The notes: generated from the letters alone by a model not told the origin. DNA of 64,000 nt from an uncultured Fibrobacter sp. (GCF_947166265.1 NZ_CAMVDO010000017.1:1-64000), one strand, 5' to 3'. Numbered from the stretch's first letter, positions 17,665 through 26,393 are shown. Numbers and translations: made by a program.

Positions 17665-19548
17665 TTAGGCGGTCACTTTCTCAACTTTCAGGTTTTCCAT
17701 AATCTTGTTCACGATAGCTTCGGCATCTTTACCGAAAAGCGATTGGAACGTCACGCTATTAATTTTTCCGTCGCCATCCCCATACGGGAAGTGGAACACG
17801 GCCTGCCGTTCGGTCTCGTCTTTATACACGGAATCCCACAAATAGAACAGGACCTTGGAACGGAAATCGTCAAACAAAATTTTCAGATCATCACGCTTTG
17901 GCTTAATGAAGAACTCGCCCATCTGCTTGTCTTCGCTTTGCGTGGCGTCGTAAATGTCGGCATTAACTTTTTTCAAGAAATCGAGCCACTTGTATTTTGA
18001 ATCACCAATTTCTATTATAAAACCAGCCTCAGAGTGGTCATAATTGATAGGCACATACTCCCAGTCAAAGCGACGCTTGAATGCGCTGTCCATGGGGAAC
18101 AGCGACTGGTCACTGGTGTTCATGGTGGCGAGAATGTTCAAGTTCGGCGGGAGCTTGAGCTTGCCATCGCCAACTTTAGTTTCGTACTCGCTCCAAATGG
18201 TTTTCAGAATGGAATCTTCTTTAAGCCATTCAGCAAAATCGCAATCCGCATCAATTGAATATTGCGAGAATCCTTCACTGTCGCGGTCAAGCAACTGGAA
18301 AATATCACCGAAAATCTGGGCGCAGTTCCCGCGGTTGATTTCTTCGATAACTAGGAATACTTGAATATCTTTTTCTTCTTTGTCATTCTCGCCATTCCCG
18401 TTGTCATTCCCGCGAAGGCGGGAATCTCTCTGCAGATACAGCTCCCAAGCCGCAGCGTAAGCCTTTGCGAAAACCTGCGGAACAAAGGAATAGGTGATTG
18501 TACCATCATCTTTCGAAAATTGCAATTGTGCTTTTACCGCGGCAGATAAGTTTGCCTTTTTATATTGTTCTTCACCTATCCCAGAATGTTTCACAATTTC
18601 ACTTATTGTTTTGCCATTCAAAGAATTAGCATATCGCAATCCGAATAATACAATTGCACTCGTTTTATCAGATTCTTCATTATCTGAAAAGAACTCGGAT
18701 AACTTCTTGGCAAGTTGTTCTTCGGACAACGATCCATCATCGCTGCACTGAACTTTTTTAGGCTTGTAGGCGCCCACGAATTGCGCATAATCGTAATCAG
18801 GATGGAACGAGGTGCGGAATACCTGTTGATTTCGAACGGCTTCATTAACCTTAAAAGACTTGCCCGTACCAGGAGCGCCGAAGAAGATTTTTTGTTTTGT
18901 CATATTAACCTCAACTACTGCTGGTGATGGTTCTGGCGAAGGAGTACTATTTCCTTTATAAACTTTATCATAGTATTCTTGATAAATATCAAGCATGTTC
19001 TTCAAGTCATCTTGAAGAATCTCCTCAGACGGAATATTTTGTTTTGAATATTTCTTATAAAAAATTGTACCCTTTTGGTATTTTTTTCCAAGGTCGGTTA
19101 TATCGTTTCCAAGATTGATATTTTCATCTGATAAAAAACTACGATTGTTAAGTTGAGCCGATATACGAGCTGCATTTTCGCGAAGCGCCCTGATGGTTTC
19201 ACTCGCAGTGGAATTTTTCCCAGCCTCTGTAACACCTTGATTGAGAGTCAAATACAATGAGTTCCCATCTGAAGATAGCAGATAAACGATATACACGCCA
19301 TTTTGAGCGCTTAAAGTGATGTCTTTTCTAAAAATTGCCAACCAAGGAACCTTAGCCCAATTTCCTTGACCAACACTTCCGACAACTTTATATTCCTTGC
19401 TATCAACTAATTGGGTTTCATATATTTTTTGAGGAGCAACATCACATATAGAATTGTAGATTGATGCATCTTTTCCAAATATCTGACTTTTCCCAGGAAT
19501 ATAATCTTCCAGAAAATAATTCAATATTTCTGTTAATTGCTGTGCCAT
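17665..19548 (-). CDS. McrB-like GTPase subunit carrying an in-frame palindromic repeat
   Basis: AAA+ GTPase that would recognise target DNA and drive the McrC-like nuclease. An MrcB-type (DUF3578) N-terminal DNA-recognition domain covers about residues 5-130. A linker follows, then Walker A GAPGTGKS at 224-231, Walker B in FLVIEEINRG near 400, and the McrB-type signature ATMNTSDQS near 485. Residues about 373-395 (RDSRLRGNDNGNG and a Lys/Glu-rich run) are the translation of a dispersed intergenic palindrome at 18406-18425. It sits just before Walker B and keeps the frame. The gene starts 4 nt after the regulator's stop, with a GAGGGG site inside that gene's end. Confidence 0.88.
   Translation of the reverse strand: MAQQLTEILNYFLEDYIPGKSQIFGKDASIYNSICDVAPQKIYETQLVDSKEYKVVGSVGQGNWAKVPWLAIFRKDITLSAQNGVYIVYLLSSDGNSLYLTLNQGVTEAGKNSTASETIRALRENAARISAQLNNRSFLSDENINLGNDITDLGKKYQKGTIFYKKYSKQNIPSEEILQDDLKNMLDIYQEYYDKVYKGNSTPSPEPSPAVVEVNMTKQKIFFGAPGTGKSFKVNEAVRNQQVFRTSFHPDYDYAQFVGAYKPKKVQCSDDGSLSEEQLAKKLSEFFSDNEESDKTSAIVLFGLRYANSLNGKTISEIVKHSGIGEEQYKKANLSAAVKAQLQFSKDDGTITYSFVPQVFAKAYAAAWELYLQRDSRLRGNDNGNGENDKEEKDIQVFLVIEEINRGNCAQIFGDIFQLLDRDSEGFSQYSIDADCDFAEWLKEDSILKTIWSEYETKVGDGKLKLPPNLNILATMNTSDQSLFPMDSAFKRRFDWEYVPINYDHSEAGFIIEIGDSKYKWLDFLKKVNADIYDATQSEDKQMGEFFIKPKRDDLKILFDDFRSKVLFYLWDSVYKDETERQAVFHFPYGDGDGKINSVTFQSLFGKDAEAIVNKIMENLKVEKVTA
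18406..18425. repeat. Dispersed 20-bp palindromic element inside the McrB-like gene
   Basis: The sequence attcccgcgaaggcgggaat is the same family as the copies at 4199, 37389 and 53622, but lies within a coding region. It is read as SRLRGND in the GTPase frame. Confidence 0.85.
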
Positions 19549-19552
19549 AATT

Positions 19553-20050
19553 TTACCCCTCGATTTCCATCAATACAATCGGAGCTTTTTCGCCCATGCT
19601 TGGCAATGCCCCAAGAGTGTTGTAGTCGATAAATTCTACGGCTTCTTCGTAATCCATATCATCAGACAGCATCAGTGAACGAACCATTTTTTCATATGCA
19701 TAAATGACACGACCATCTTCGCTAACGCCAACAACGGCATCTACAAAATCAGGCTTTTCAAGAACTACGCTATCCTCATAGCCGTGCTCGCAAAGATATT
19801 CCTTGAGAGAATCAAGCGTGAGCGGAGGAAAATCGGCATTCTCGATTTGCTTGACAAAATCACTCGGACTTAATTCGAAGAAATTGGCGAGTTTTTCAAT
19901 AATTTCGAGAGAAACATTACGGCGGCCGTTTTCAATGTCGCTCATATAGCGACGGCCCACACCTGTTTCAAGAGCAAGTTTTTCCTGCGAAACACCTTTC
20001 TGCGAACGCAGAGCGCGAATTGCTTTGCCAATATTATTTTGAAGAGACAT
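19553..20050 (-). CDS. XRE-family HTH regulator of the McrBC-like operon
   Basis: Probable controller of the downstream McrB/McrC-like genes. The helix-turn-helix domain covers about residues 6-62 (QEKLALETGVGRRYMSDIENGRR), like restriction-modification control proteins. The C-terminal 100 residues form an acidic extension of unknown role. The stop codon lies 4 bp before the GTPase start, so the three genes form one operon. Direct repeats of TAWATAGTGCA at 20086 and 20112, just upstream, are candidate autoregulatory operators. The control protein without any methyltransferase is worth noting: it may hold expression of a toxic nuclease low. Confidence 0.85.
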   Translation of the reverse strand: MSLQNNIGKAIRALRSQKGVSQEKLALETGVGRRYMSDIENGRRNVSLEIIEKLANFFELSPSDFVKQIENADFPPLTLDSLKEYLCEHGYEDSVVLEKPDFVDAVVGVSEDGRVIYAYEKMVRSLMLSDDMDYEEAVEFIDYNTLGALPSMGEKAPIVLMEIEG

Positions 20051-20085
20051 ATAAAAAAATCATTAAAACCGTACTCTTCAAACAT

Positions 20086-20122
20086 ATAAATAGTGCAGTT
20101 TTTAACCACGCTATATAGTGCA
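20086..20122. promoter_or_regulatory. Candidate operator of the XRE regulator
   Basis: Two direct copies of TAWATAGTGCA begin at 20086 and 20112, 26 bp apart, about 35-75 bp upstream of the regulator's start. Control proteins of restriction systems commonly bind paired sites at this position, but binding here is inference. Confidence 0.5.
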
Positions 20123-20152
20123 CATTATTAAAAATTCATCTAATAATTCAAT

Positions 20153-20357
20153 ATGCGGTTGGAAATGCGTATCGAGAACAAAACGGTATGGCTCACACAG
20201 GCGCCAACCGGCGGCATTCTCGCCAAGAACCCGTTTCGACGAGATCGTGTTAATTACGCTCCTCGTGAAATCGGTCAGTCATTCCGTAGTATTCATTGAC
20301 CCTTTTGCCACCATCAAGGTGTTGAAATTTGCAGCGATGCGTACGAATGGCATGTAG
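20153..20357 (+). pseudogene. Relic of a RhuM-type/PLD-domain gene
   Basis: Two fragments lie in different frames. The first reads LEMRIENKTVWLTQA, the start of RhuM-family proteins. The second (from about 20239) reads FDEIVLITLLVKSVSHSVVF then IDPFATIKVLKFAAMRTNG and stops, matching the start of a PLD-like domain. The middle of the ancestral gene and its 3' end are missing. The piece ending in VLKFAAMR is nearly the same as one at about 26490-26520. Confidence 0.6.
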
Positions 20358-20392
20358 ATGGTTATATATTCCACACCGAGAAAAGTTCTCAA

Positions 20393-23362
20393 TCAACTTC
20401 TAATTAGTTTTTCCGTATACTCACACATGGGGTAATTCGTGCAACCGACAAACCAGTAGCCGTTCTGCCCTTTCCGTTTCACCAAGAAGCCACCGCAGTT
20501 GGGGCATGGTTTCGGGTTTAGCAGGATTTTCGGGTCTCGCAGCGTATAGCGGCACCGCGGAAAGTTGGAGCACCCCACAAAATGGTTCCCGTTATGTTCA
20601 ACTTTCAATAGGGTTCCGGTCTGGCAACGCGGGCAACGGGCACTTGATTCGCTGTTCTGCGTAATGGACGTGTAACAAACAGCCTGCGATTCGGGGAATT
20701 CCTTGAAGAACAGAGACGGCCTGTTGCTGTCGGTCAAGATGAACGTCCTGTTCTTTGTGCGGGTGATGGCGACGTAAAAGAGTCTCCTTTCTTCGGCAAA
20801 CCGATAGTCTTCGGAATCTGTCAATACGAGGTTCAGCACCTTATCGTCCTGTATTTGGTTCGGGAACCCGAGCTTGTCATTCTTGAAATTCAGCAAGATG
20901 ACGTTGTCGGCCTCCAGCCCCTTCGACTTGTGCACAGAAAGGAAATCGATGTTCAATTCGGGTATGGGTAGGTATTTCAGTTTTTCTTGTTTGTTCTGGT
21001 GCGTAATCCTGAAAAGGCCGGATTCCTCAAGCATGTCCCTGTCGTAATTGGTCCTGCCCAGAAGCAATATTGAGGCCTGCATGCCGAATTCCGAGACAAT
21101 TTTCTTGATGGCCTTATCCAGCGCCTGACTAGGGTCTTCTTTGTACCCCCAGAATACAAGCGGGTAGTTAAGCGACTTGTCCGAACGCAGGTCTTTTTTA
21201 AGTTGCTGCGGATTTTGAAGAATAAATCGAGACGCTTCGTCTATGAGTTGTTGCGAATTTCGGTATGTTTTCTCGATTTTCAGAACTTCGGTATACCCGA
21301 AGTACTTCTGGAATTCAGTAAATAGAGAAATGTCGCTCCCGGCAAATCGGTAGATGGATTGCCAGTCATCACCGACGCAGAATAGCTTGGCTCCGGTCCG
21401 TTCGACTATACTCTGCAAAAGATTGAACCTGGACTTGGATATGTCCTGATATTCGTCAACAATAACATAGCGGTAATTGTTGATTCTGCAACCGGTACGC
21501 ACCCTGTCGGCCGCAAGGTTGATCATGTCAGAAAAATCTATCGCGTTCTTTGACGAGAGGAAATTCTGGTATCCGGTCAAAAGAACCTTGATTATGTCGA
21601 GGAACAGGTTTGTCCTTTCGAAAAGGAACGGGTTGTATTCATTATGGACAACACTGTTACGGAGCGTCTCGATGTCTTCTAGCCTGTAGTTGTTTGACTT
21701 GAACAACGTGATAAAGGTGCAGCAGAGTTTCATGAACTCGGCGATGTACTTGTTACTTTTGCTCTTGTAGACGGTATTGAAAATATCGAGAAAATCGCGA
21801 GGCTTGAATTCCACATGGTTTTCTACCAGAAGTTCCTTCAGTTTGCTCAAAAGGACGCCTTCGGAATTGTAGTAGGAATATGTCTCAATTAGCTTGGTGC
21901 CATATAGTTTGTGTAGCTCGCGCTTCCATCTGATTCCGTCTAGATATTTCTGCTCTTCTATCGGAGGCAACCATGGAACGGTAAAGTTCTTGCTGATGCC
22001 GAAGTGTTCCAAATAAATTTTGTAATCCGTAAGGTAAAAGTCGGGCTTGTACGCTTTTCGGAACGGGTCGCCTCCGTCGTGTTCATACTGTTTCTCATAT
22101 TCATAGTTAATACCATTCAAGAAGAGAAAATTCGCGATTTTCGTTTCTTCCAGGCTCTTAACTTTCTCGTTGTTCAGTGTGGTGAGCACTTTTGCCCTGT
22201 CGGCGCCAGTTTCGTTGATATACTTTTCTTGTTCGTATCTCGACTTGATGGTTTCAAGGTCAGCATTCTTCTCGATCTCGTACAACTCTCCGATGGATTG
22301 ATACTTTTCCATGTCTTCGGGAATTTCGAGATAGTACGCAAAATACTCCGTCAGGGTTTTTATCAGGTCGGGATAGTTGTTGAGTTCTTTCTCGAAGAAA
22401 TCATGGACGAAAGCACTCAACTCGGATTCGTCAGCTACTTCAGGGCGCGCGCCGTCGGCTTGTTTGATGATATCGAGCCCCAGTTTGTGGAATGTCCCCG
22501 CCTCTACTTGGATTCCGAGCTTGCCCTGAATACGGTCAGTCATTTCCTTGGCGCTCTTTTTTGTGAACGAAAGGAGCAAGATATCTTTCGGGTCGACGGA
22601 CTTCTGTTCGCAAAGGTACTTTACCTTCGCGGCAATTGTAAGCGTTTTGCCGCTACCTGCGCCAGCCAGCACGAGGATGCGGTCTTCGTCGTTGATGACG
22701 GCCGTGCGCTGCTGCATGTCCAGAGATTTGCCGTCAATATTCGAAAGCATTTCGTCGCAGCGTTTGGACTCTTTTTGAACGAATACTGCGTTTGATCGTT
22801 GGAAATGATTGCGGAACGAACTGCAGATCGCTTTCAAACTCGCGAAGCTTTCGTATTCGTCATCGTCGCGGCGAACGTCGACTTTCTCTACATCCTTGTC
22901 GATGCCCTGCCATTTCTGGGTAAAACGAATTTCATCATAGTGCGTGACGTATTGTTTCGATAGTTCAGAAAGTTCTGAGAAGAATTCCGTTACACGAGGC
23001 ATTTGCGCCTGAATTGACTCTCGCCGTCTGATTTCGATATTTGTAGCAAGAACCCGGTTGGGGATATCCCCGTAGTCCGTCAAGAATTTGCTGAAATCAT
23101 TGAAGTCGTTAAATTTCTTTAGATGGCTGAACCTAGAGATTTGCTTGTACAGTTCGTTCCATTTTGTAAGGAAAGCGGTTTCTTCTTCTTTTTCAACATA
23201 GTGGGTCAGCAAGTTTTTCAGTTCAACCGTGAATGCGAAAAGTTGTTCATGGAAACCGGGAATTTTCTGGTCGAATTCGACCTCTAGCTTTTTGCGGCGC
23301 TTAAAATGTAGGGACGAAAAAAAAGCCAAAAAAGCAATAAAAAAAATGACCACAGTAACCAT
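20393..23362 (-). CDS. Membrane-tethered UvrD/HelIV-like helicase with nuclease-like insert and two zinc ribbons
   Basis: SF1A helicase of 989 residues. An N-terminal hydrophobic segment (about 2-17) followed by KRRKK suggests a membrane anchor. Walker A is AGAGSGKT at about 233-240; Walker B/DEXQ is YVIVDEYQDI. An insert in the middle (IANFLFLNGI, KPDFYL, IYLEHFGI, GTKLIETYS) has the spacing of a PD-(D/E)XK-like nuclease fold. The C-terminus has two topoisomerase-type C4 zinc ribbons (CPRC ... CSNFPRC and CPNC ... CTNYPMC). The ribosome site is weak, but the anchor supports this start. Located beside the McrBC-like operon, it may be a defence or repair helicase. Closest known relative: DNA helicase IV-type proteins. 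Confidence 0.85.
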   Translation of the reverse strand: MVTVVIFFIAFLAFFSSLHFKRRKKLEVEFDQKIPGFHEQLFAFTVELKNLLTHYVEKEEETAFLTKWNELYKQISRFSHLKKFNDFNDFSKFLTDYGDIPNRVLATNIEIRRRESIQAQMPRVTEFFSELSELSKQYVTHYDEIRFTQKWQGIDKDVEKVDVRRDDDEYESFASLKAICSSFRNHFQRSNAVFVQKESKRCDEMLSNIDGKSLDMQQRTAVINDEDRILVLAGAGSGKTLTIAAKVKYLCEQKSVDPKDILLLSFTKKSAKEMTDRIQGKLGIQVEAGTFHKLGLDIIKQADGARPEVADESELSAFVHDFFEKELNNYPDLIKTLTEYFAYYLEIPEDMEKYQSIGELYEIEKNADLETIKSRYEQEKYINETGADRAKVLTTLNNEKVKSLEETKIANFLFLNGINYEYEKQYEHDGGDPFRKAYKPDFYLTDYKIYLEHFGISKNFTVPWLPPIEEQKYLDGIRWKRELHKLYGTKLIETYSYYNSEGVLLSKLKELLVENHVEFKPRDFLDIFNTVYKSKSNKYIAEFMKLCCTFITLFKSNNYRLEDIETLRNSVVHNEYNPFLFERTNLFLDIIKVLLTGYQNFLSSKNAIDFSDMINLAADRVRTGCRINNYRYVIVDEYQDISKSRFNLLQSIVERTGAKLFCVGDDWQSIYRFAGSDISLFTEFQKYFGYTEVLKIEKTYRNSQQLIDEASRFILQNPQQLKKDLRSDKSLNYPLVFWGYKEDPSQALDKAIKKIVSEFGMQASILLLGRTNYDRDMLEESGLFRITHQNKQEKLKYLPIPELNIDFLSVHKSKGLEADNVILLNFKNDKLGFPNQIQDDKVLNLVLTDSEDYRFAEERRLFYVAITRTKNRTFILTDSNRPSLFFKEFPESQAVCYTSITQNSESSARCPRCQTGTLLKVEHNGNHFVGCSNFPRCRYTLRDPKILLNPKPCPNCGGFLVKRKGQNGYWFVGCTNYPMCEYTEKLIRS

Positions 23363-23616
23363 GGTTGTTAATATAAATCATTTTAAAAGCAATCGTTAAA
23401 TTCCCTGCAACTAAGTTATTCCAACCTGAGTGAAGACGTCGACTTCCCAGGGTTTTAGGGGCAGAGCTCCTAGGAGAGGGGGTGTCCGGAAGACCCGGGG
23501 AATGTGGCCATGGACCCTATCGGTTGCGCTTCGCGCTCCCTCCAGGGTGACATTAGGGCCACCGAGCCGGGGCTGCAGGCAGGGGGACTCTTCCCCCACC
23601 AAGTAAAAAGGCGGCG
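23363..23616. other. Intergenic segment with no recognised gene
   Basis: The stretch from about 23420 to 23616 is much richer in GC than the surrounding island. A minus-strand frame runs through it but has no convincing start or known similarity. It is probably the untranslated 3' region of the small gene at 23617-23934. Confidence 0.4.
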
Positions 23617-23934
23617 TCATTCTTCCATCAGTACCGCGATGTCGTCCTTGTCGAAGTCGGTGCCGAAGGCTTGCCGGTAGCTCGATTCCAGCGCCTCTCC
23701 GGGGGTGCAGTTTTCCCTGAACAGGACCATGCCGCTGTCCAGGCATTCCATGTCAAGCTCGCCGTCGGTGTCGATGCTTTCCGGCCGGAACGTGGACCAT
23801 AGGCAATAGTCGGTGAACCCTTCCCGAATGTCTTCTTCGAGCAGGTTGTCGCCCGTGCCCGCCTGGACTTTCAGGAACGCCTTTGCGCTCTTGACCCATG
23901 CGAGTATCGCGCCGCCGAACGTGTCGTTTTCCAT
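23617..23934 (-). CDS. Hypothetical acidic 105-residue protein
   Basis: Not recognised. The start is supported by a strong GGAGG site 4 nt before the ATG. The product is acidic, rich in Asp and Glu, with no signal peptide or membrane segment; a few aromatic residues (FTDYCLWSTF) lie in the middle. It lies between the helicase gene and the first DUF4143 ATPase, transcribed like the helicase. It could be an accessory protein or a phage-type inhibitor-like protein, but there is no direct evidence. Confidence 0.6.
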   Translation of the reverse strand: MENDTFGGAILAWVKSAKAFLKVQAGTGDNLLEEDIREGFTDYCLWSTFRPESIDTDGELDMECLDSGMVLFRENCTPGEALESSYRQAFGTDFDKDDIAVLMEE

Positions 23935-23984
23935 AGTGCCTCCGCCCCAAAAGATAGATAATGCTAGTGACAGAAAATGACATT

Positions 23985-24012
23985 CTAATTATACCGAAAT
24001 CGGTACAATTAT
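23985..24012. repeat. Imperfect palindrome upstream of the DUF4143 promoter
   Basis: The core TACCGAAATCGGTA is a symmetric dyad with AT-rich flanks, about 15-40 bp upstream of the promoter at 24025-24053. It resembles in layout the TACCATTTGGTA dyad at 37343-37377. Confidence 0.45.
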
Positions 24013-24024
24013 TTTCAAAAACTC

Positions 24025-24053
24025 TTGACACGGGCTGCGCGAGGATGTATATT
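24025..24053 (+). promoter_or_regulatory. Near-consensus promoter upstream of the first DUF4143 ATPase gene
   Basis: TTGACA (24025-24030), a 17-bp spacer and TATATT (24048-24053). It is about 205 bp before the ATPase start, so the transcript would have a long leader containing a short frame and three phased repeats. Confidence 0.7.
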
Positions 24054-24130
24054 TAGTGAACAAATGTTCTAGTGCTCAAAATTTCAAAAAGTTGTGGTTT
24101 TACGCTTGTCCGCAGCGAAGGAGTGAAAAA

Positions 24131-24217
24131 ATGGCGAAAAAGAGGCAAAAATTTATCGAAACTTGCGCACTCTCTTTGTTTTATATATATTTAAACATGC
24201 GCACTATCTATAATTAA
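24131..24217 (+). CDS. Possible 28-residue leader peptide before the DUF4143 gene
   Basis: A short frame with AAGGAG 7 nt before the ATG, lying in the leader between the promoter and the ATPase gene. The product starts MAKKRQKFIE and is basic. It overlaps two of the three 34-bp-spaced repeats. It could be a regulatory leader peptide or chance. Confidence 0.3.
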   Translation: MAKKRQKFIETCALSLFYIYLNMRTIYN

Positions 24218-24247
24218 GCAACCCGCAAACTCGCGCACTCTCTAAAA
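24165..24247 (+). repeat. Three direct repeats exactly 34 bp apart before the DUF4143 gene
   Basis: GCGCACTMTCT occurs at 24165, 24199 and 24233, each copy preceded by ACNN. The spacing is exactly 34 bp. The last copy ends within about 15 bp of the ATPase start codon. Confidence 0.8.
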
Positions 24248-24258
24248 GAGGTGAAAAA

Positions 24259-25617
24259 ATGGTCTTTAAACGCAAAATATATGCCAAGCTCCTTGAATGG
24301 AAGAATTCCGCTCGTGGCAAACGAGCCCAGCTTGTCGAAGGGGCTCGGCGAATCGGTAAATCCACCATTGTGGAAGAGTTCGCCAAACGTGAATACCGTT
24401 CCTATATCCTGATAGATTTTAACGATGTTTCGACAGCGGTCTTGAACGCGTTTAACGACCACTTGGGCGATCTCGATACGTTTTTCATGATTCTTTCGAC
24501 TGAATACGGGGTGGAACTTTTCCGTCGCGAATCCATCATCATTTTTGACGAGGTGCAGCGGTTCCCCAAGGCGCGCCAGTCTATCAAGAAACTTGTCAAG
24601 GATGGGCGCTACGATTACCTGGAAACAGGCTCTCTCATCTCTATTCGCCAAAATGTCAAAGACATAACTATCCCATCCGAGGAGCGTTCCATCGATATGC
24701 ACCCGATGGACTTCGAGGAATTTTGCCTTGCGCTCGGAGAGGCGCAGATGGTCCGCTACATCAAGGACTGCTTCGACAGGCGTAAACCTCTGGAACGCAC
24801 GCTCCACGAAAAGGCGATGCTTATTTTTAGGCAATACATGCTTGTGGGCGGAATGCCGAAAAGCGTCGATGCATTCCTGGAGAACCGCTCCTTTAATGCG
24901 AGCGACGAAGAAAAGCGTGACATATTGAAGATGTACCGCGAAGACATCATGAAAATGGATGTTCGCTACCAGTCGAAAGTCTTGTCCATTTTTGACCAGA
25001 TTCCGTCTTTTCTCTCGCAACACGAAAAGAGAGTCGTTTTCAACGAGGTTGAAGAGGGCTCGTATTTTTCGCAGTATGCGGAGACGTTCTTTTGGCTGGG
25101 CGATGCGCGGATGGTCAACGAATGCTTCAACTGCACCGATCCGAACATCGGGTTGGCGTTAAACGAGACTCGGGCCTACATCAAGTGCTACATGGGCGAT
25201 ACGGGCCTCCTCGTCAGCCACGCCTTTAACGAAAACGAGATTACCGAGAACGAACTTTACAAACAGATTCTAAATGGCGAGCTGACCTTGAACGAGGGAA
25301 TGCTTTACGAAAACGCCATTGCGCAAATCCTTGCGGCAAATGGACACAAGCTATTTTTCTACACGCATTACAACGAAGAAAAGCACCGCAACGATATCGA
25401 GATTGATTTCGTGATACAGAGCGGAGGCAGGTTGAATTTCAAGATTATGCCGATTGAAGTCAAATCGGGCAAGCGCTACAGATACGAGTCTCTCAAACGT
25501 TTCCGAGAAAAATTCGGCGAACGTCTCGGAGAATCCTACATCATACATCCCAAGAACTTTGCGATAACTCACGATGGCGTTGTCTGCATCCCCGCCTATA
25601 TGGCGATGTGCCTCTAA
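24259..25617 (+). CDS. DUF4143-family AAA ATPase (first copy)
   Basis: ATP-binding protein of the AAA_14/DUF4143 group, common in Bacteroidota and Fibrobacter, function unknown. AGAGGTG lies 5 nt before the ATG. The N-terminal domain has a Walker A-like VEGARRIGKST near residue 30-40 and a Walker B in IIIFDEVQRFP. The C-terminal DUF4143 part ends with IDFVIQSGG and PIEVKSGK, a PD-(D/E)XK-like pattern. A paralogue lies at 27026-28390. Both have phased direct repeats in their leaders. The neighbourhood of relic genes suggests an accessory gene often moved between genomes. Confidence 0.85.
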   Translation: MVFKRKIYAKLLEWKNSARGKRAQLVEGARRIGKSTIVEEFAKREYRSYILIDFNDVSTAVLNAFNDHLGDLDTFFMILSTEYGVELFRRESIIIFDEVQRFPKARQSIKKLVKDGRYDYLETGSLISIRQNVKDITIPSEERSIDMHPMDFEEFCLALGEAQMVRYIKDCFDRRKPLERTLHEKAMLIFRQYMLVGGMPKSVDAFLENRSFNASDEEKRDILKMYREDIMKMDVRYQSKVLSIFDQIPSFLSQHEKRVVFNEVEEGSYFSQYAETFFWLGDARMVNECFNCTDPNIGLALNETRAYIKCYMGDTGLLVSHAFNENEITENELYKQILNGELTLNEGMLYENAIAQILAANGHKLFFYTHYNEEKHRNDIEIDFVIQSGGRLNFKIMPIEVKSGKRYRYESLKRFREKFGERLGESYIIHPKNFAITHDGVVCIPAYMAMCL

Positions 25618-25630
25618 TTTCGTGTAGCGA

Positions 25631-26386
25631 ATGGAGACTAAATCCGGGCTTCTTGCATTTTCTCCGGCATGTGTCGCATGCCGGGGGTTCTGGCTTCGCA
25701 ATCGTTATACATTGGAATTTTTAGGTACTTGGGAAACTATTCACAATCCTGGTTTTAAAGTGGTCGAATTTGACCACTTTAGGAAGGAGGCCGGATTGCC
25801 CACATTCGTGCTGAGTTGTAGTGAATGGATTGAGAAAACGAATGCCATTGGCATAGTCGTAAAGAAAGGGCGTTATGGCGGCACTTACGCCCATAAGGAC
25901 ATCGCTTTTGAATTTGGCTCGGCAATAAGTGTATCGTTTAAGTTGTATCTTATTGAGGAATTCCAGCGGCTTAAAGAAGAAGAGCAAAAACAAATTGGAT
26001 GGAGCGCTAAACGGGAACTGGCGAAAATCAATTATCGCATACATACCGACGCTATCAAGCAGAATCTAATTCCTCCAAAGCTCACTGCACTGCAGAAATC
26101 TTTCGTGTATGCTGATGAAGCAGATATGCTCAATGTTGCAATGTTCGGAAAGACTGCCAAGGAATGGCGTGATGAAAACCCCTTGCTGAAAGGTAATATT
26201 CGCGATTACGCTTCAATTAACCAGCTAATTTGCCTTTCTAATATGGAAAACCTGAATGCCGTTTTTATAAACGACAACCTCTCTCAATCTGAACGCTTGG
26301 AAAAATTGAACAAAATAGCTATTCAACAAATGACGGTCCTTGAGAATGTTGACGGACGGAAGCTGTTGATTGAGAGTAAAAAATAA
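25631..26386 (+). pseudogene. N-terminally truncated KilA-N-domain gene
   Basis: From about residue 21 (RNRYTLEFLGTWETI) the frame matches the second part of a KilA-N domain (VEFDHFRKEAG, SEWIEKTNAIGI, GRYGGTYAHKDIAFEF). A complete-looking C-terminal region of about 140 residues follows. The first third of the KilA-N domain is missing. In its place is unrelated sequence that includes the palindrome ccggcatg-N5-catgccgg at 25663-25683. There is no convincing ribosome site before the ATG. It probably no longer makes a working protein, though the rest of the frame is intact, so recent loss or an alternative start is possible. Confidence 0.6.
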
Positions 26387-26393
26387 AAAAGCT

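Noticed and set aside
15720-20050. A complete LlaJI-type restriction-modification system
   Set aside because: No DNA methyltransferase motif (such as DPPY, NPPY or PCQ) was found in any neighbouring gene, so a modification-dependent system is the better reading.
23753-24031. A 92-residue minus-strand frame overlapping the small gene at 23617-23934
   Set aside because: It is Arg/His-rich and lacks a ribosome site, whereas the other frame has a strong GGAGG before its start.
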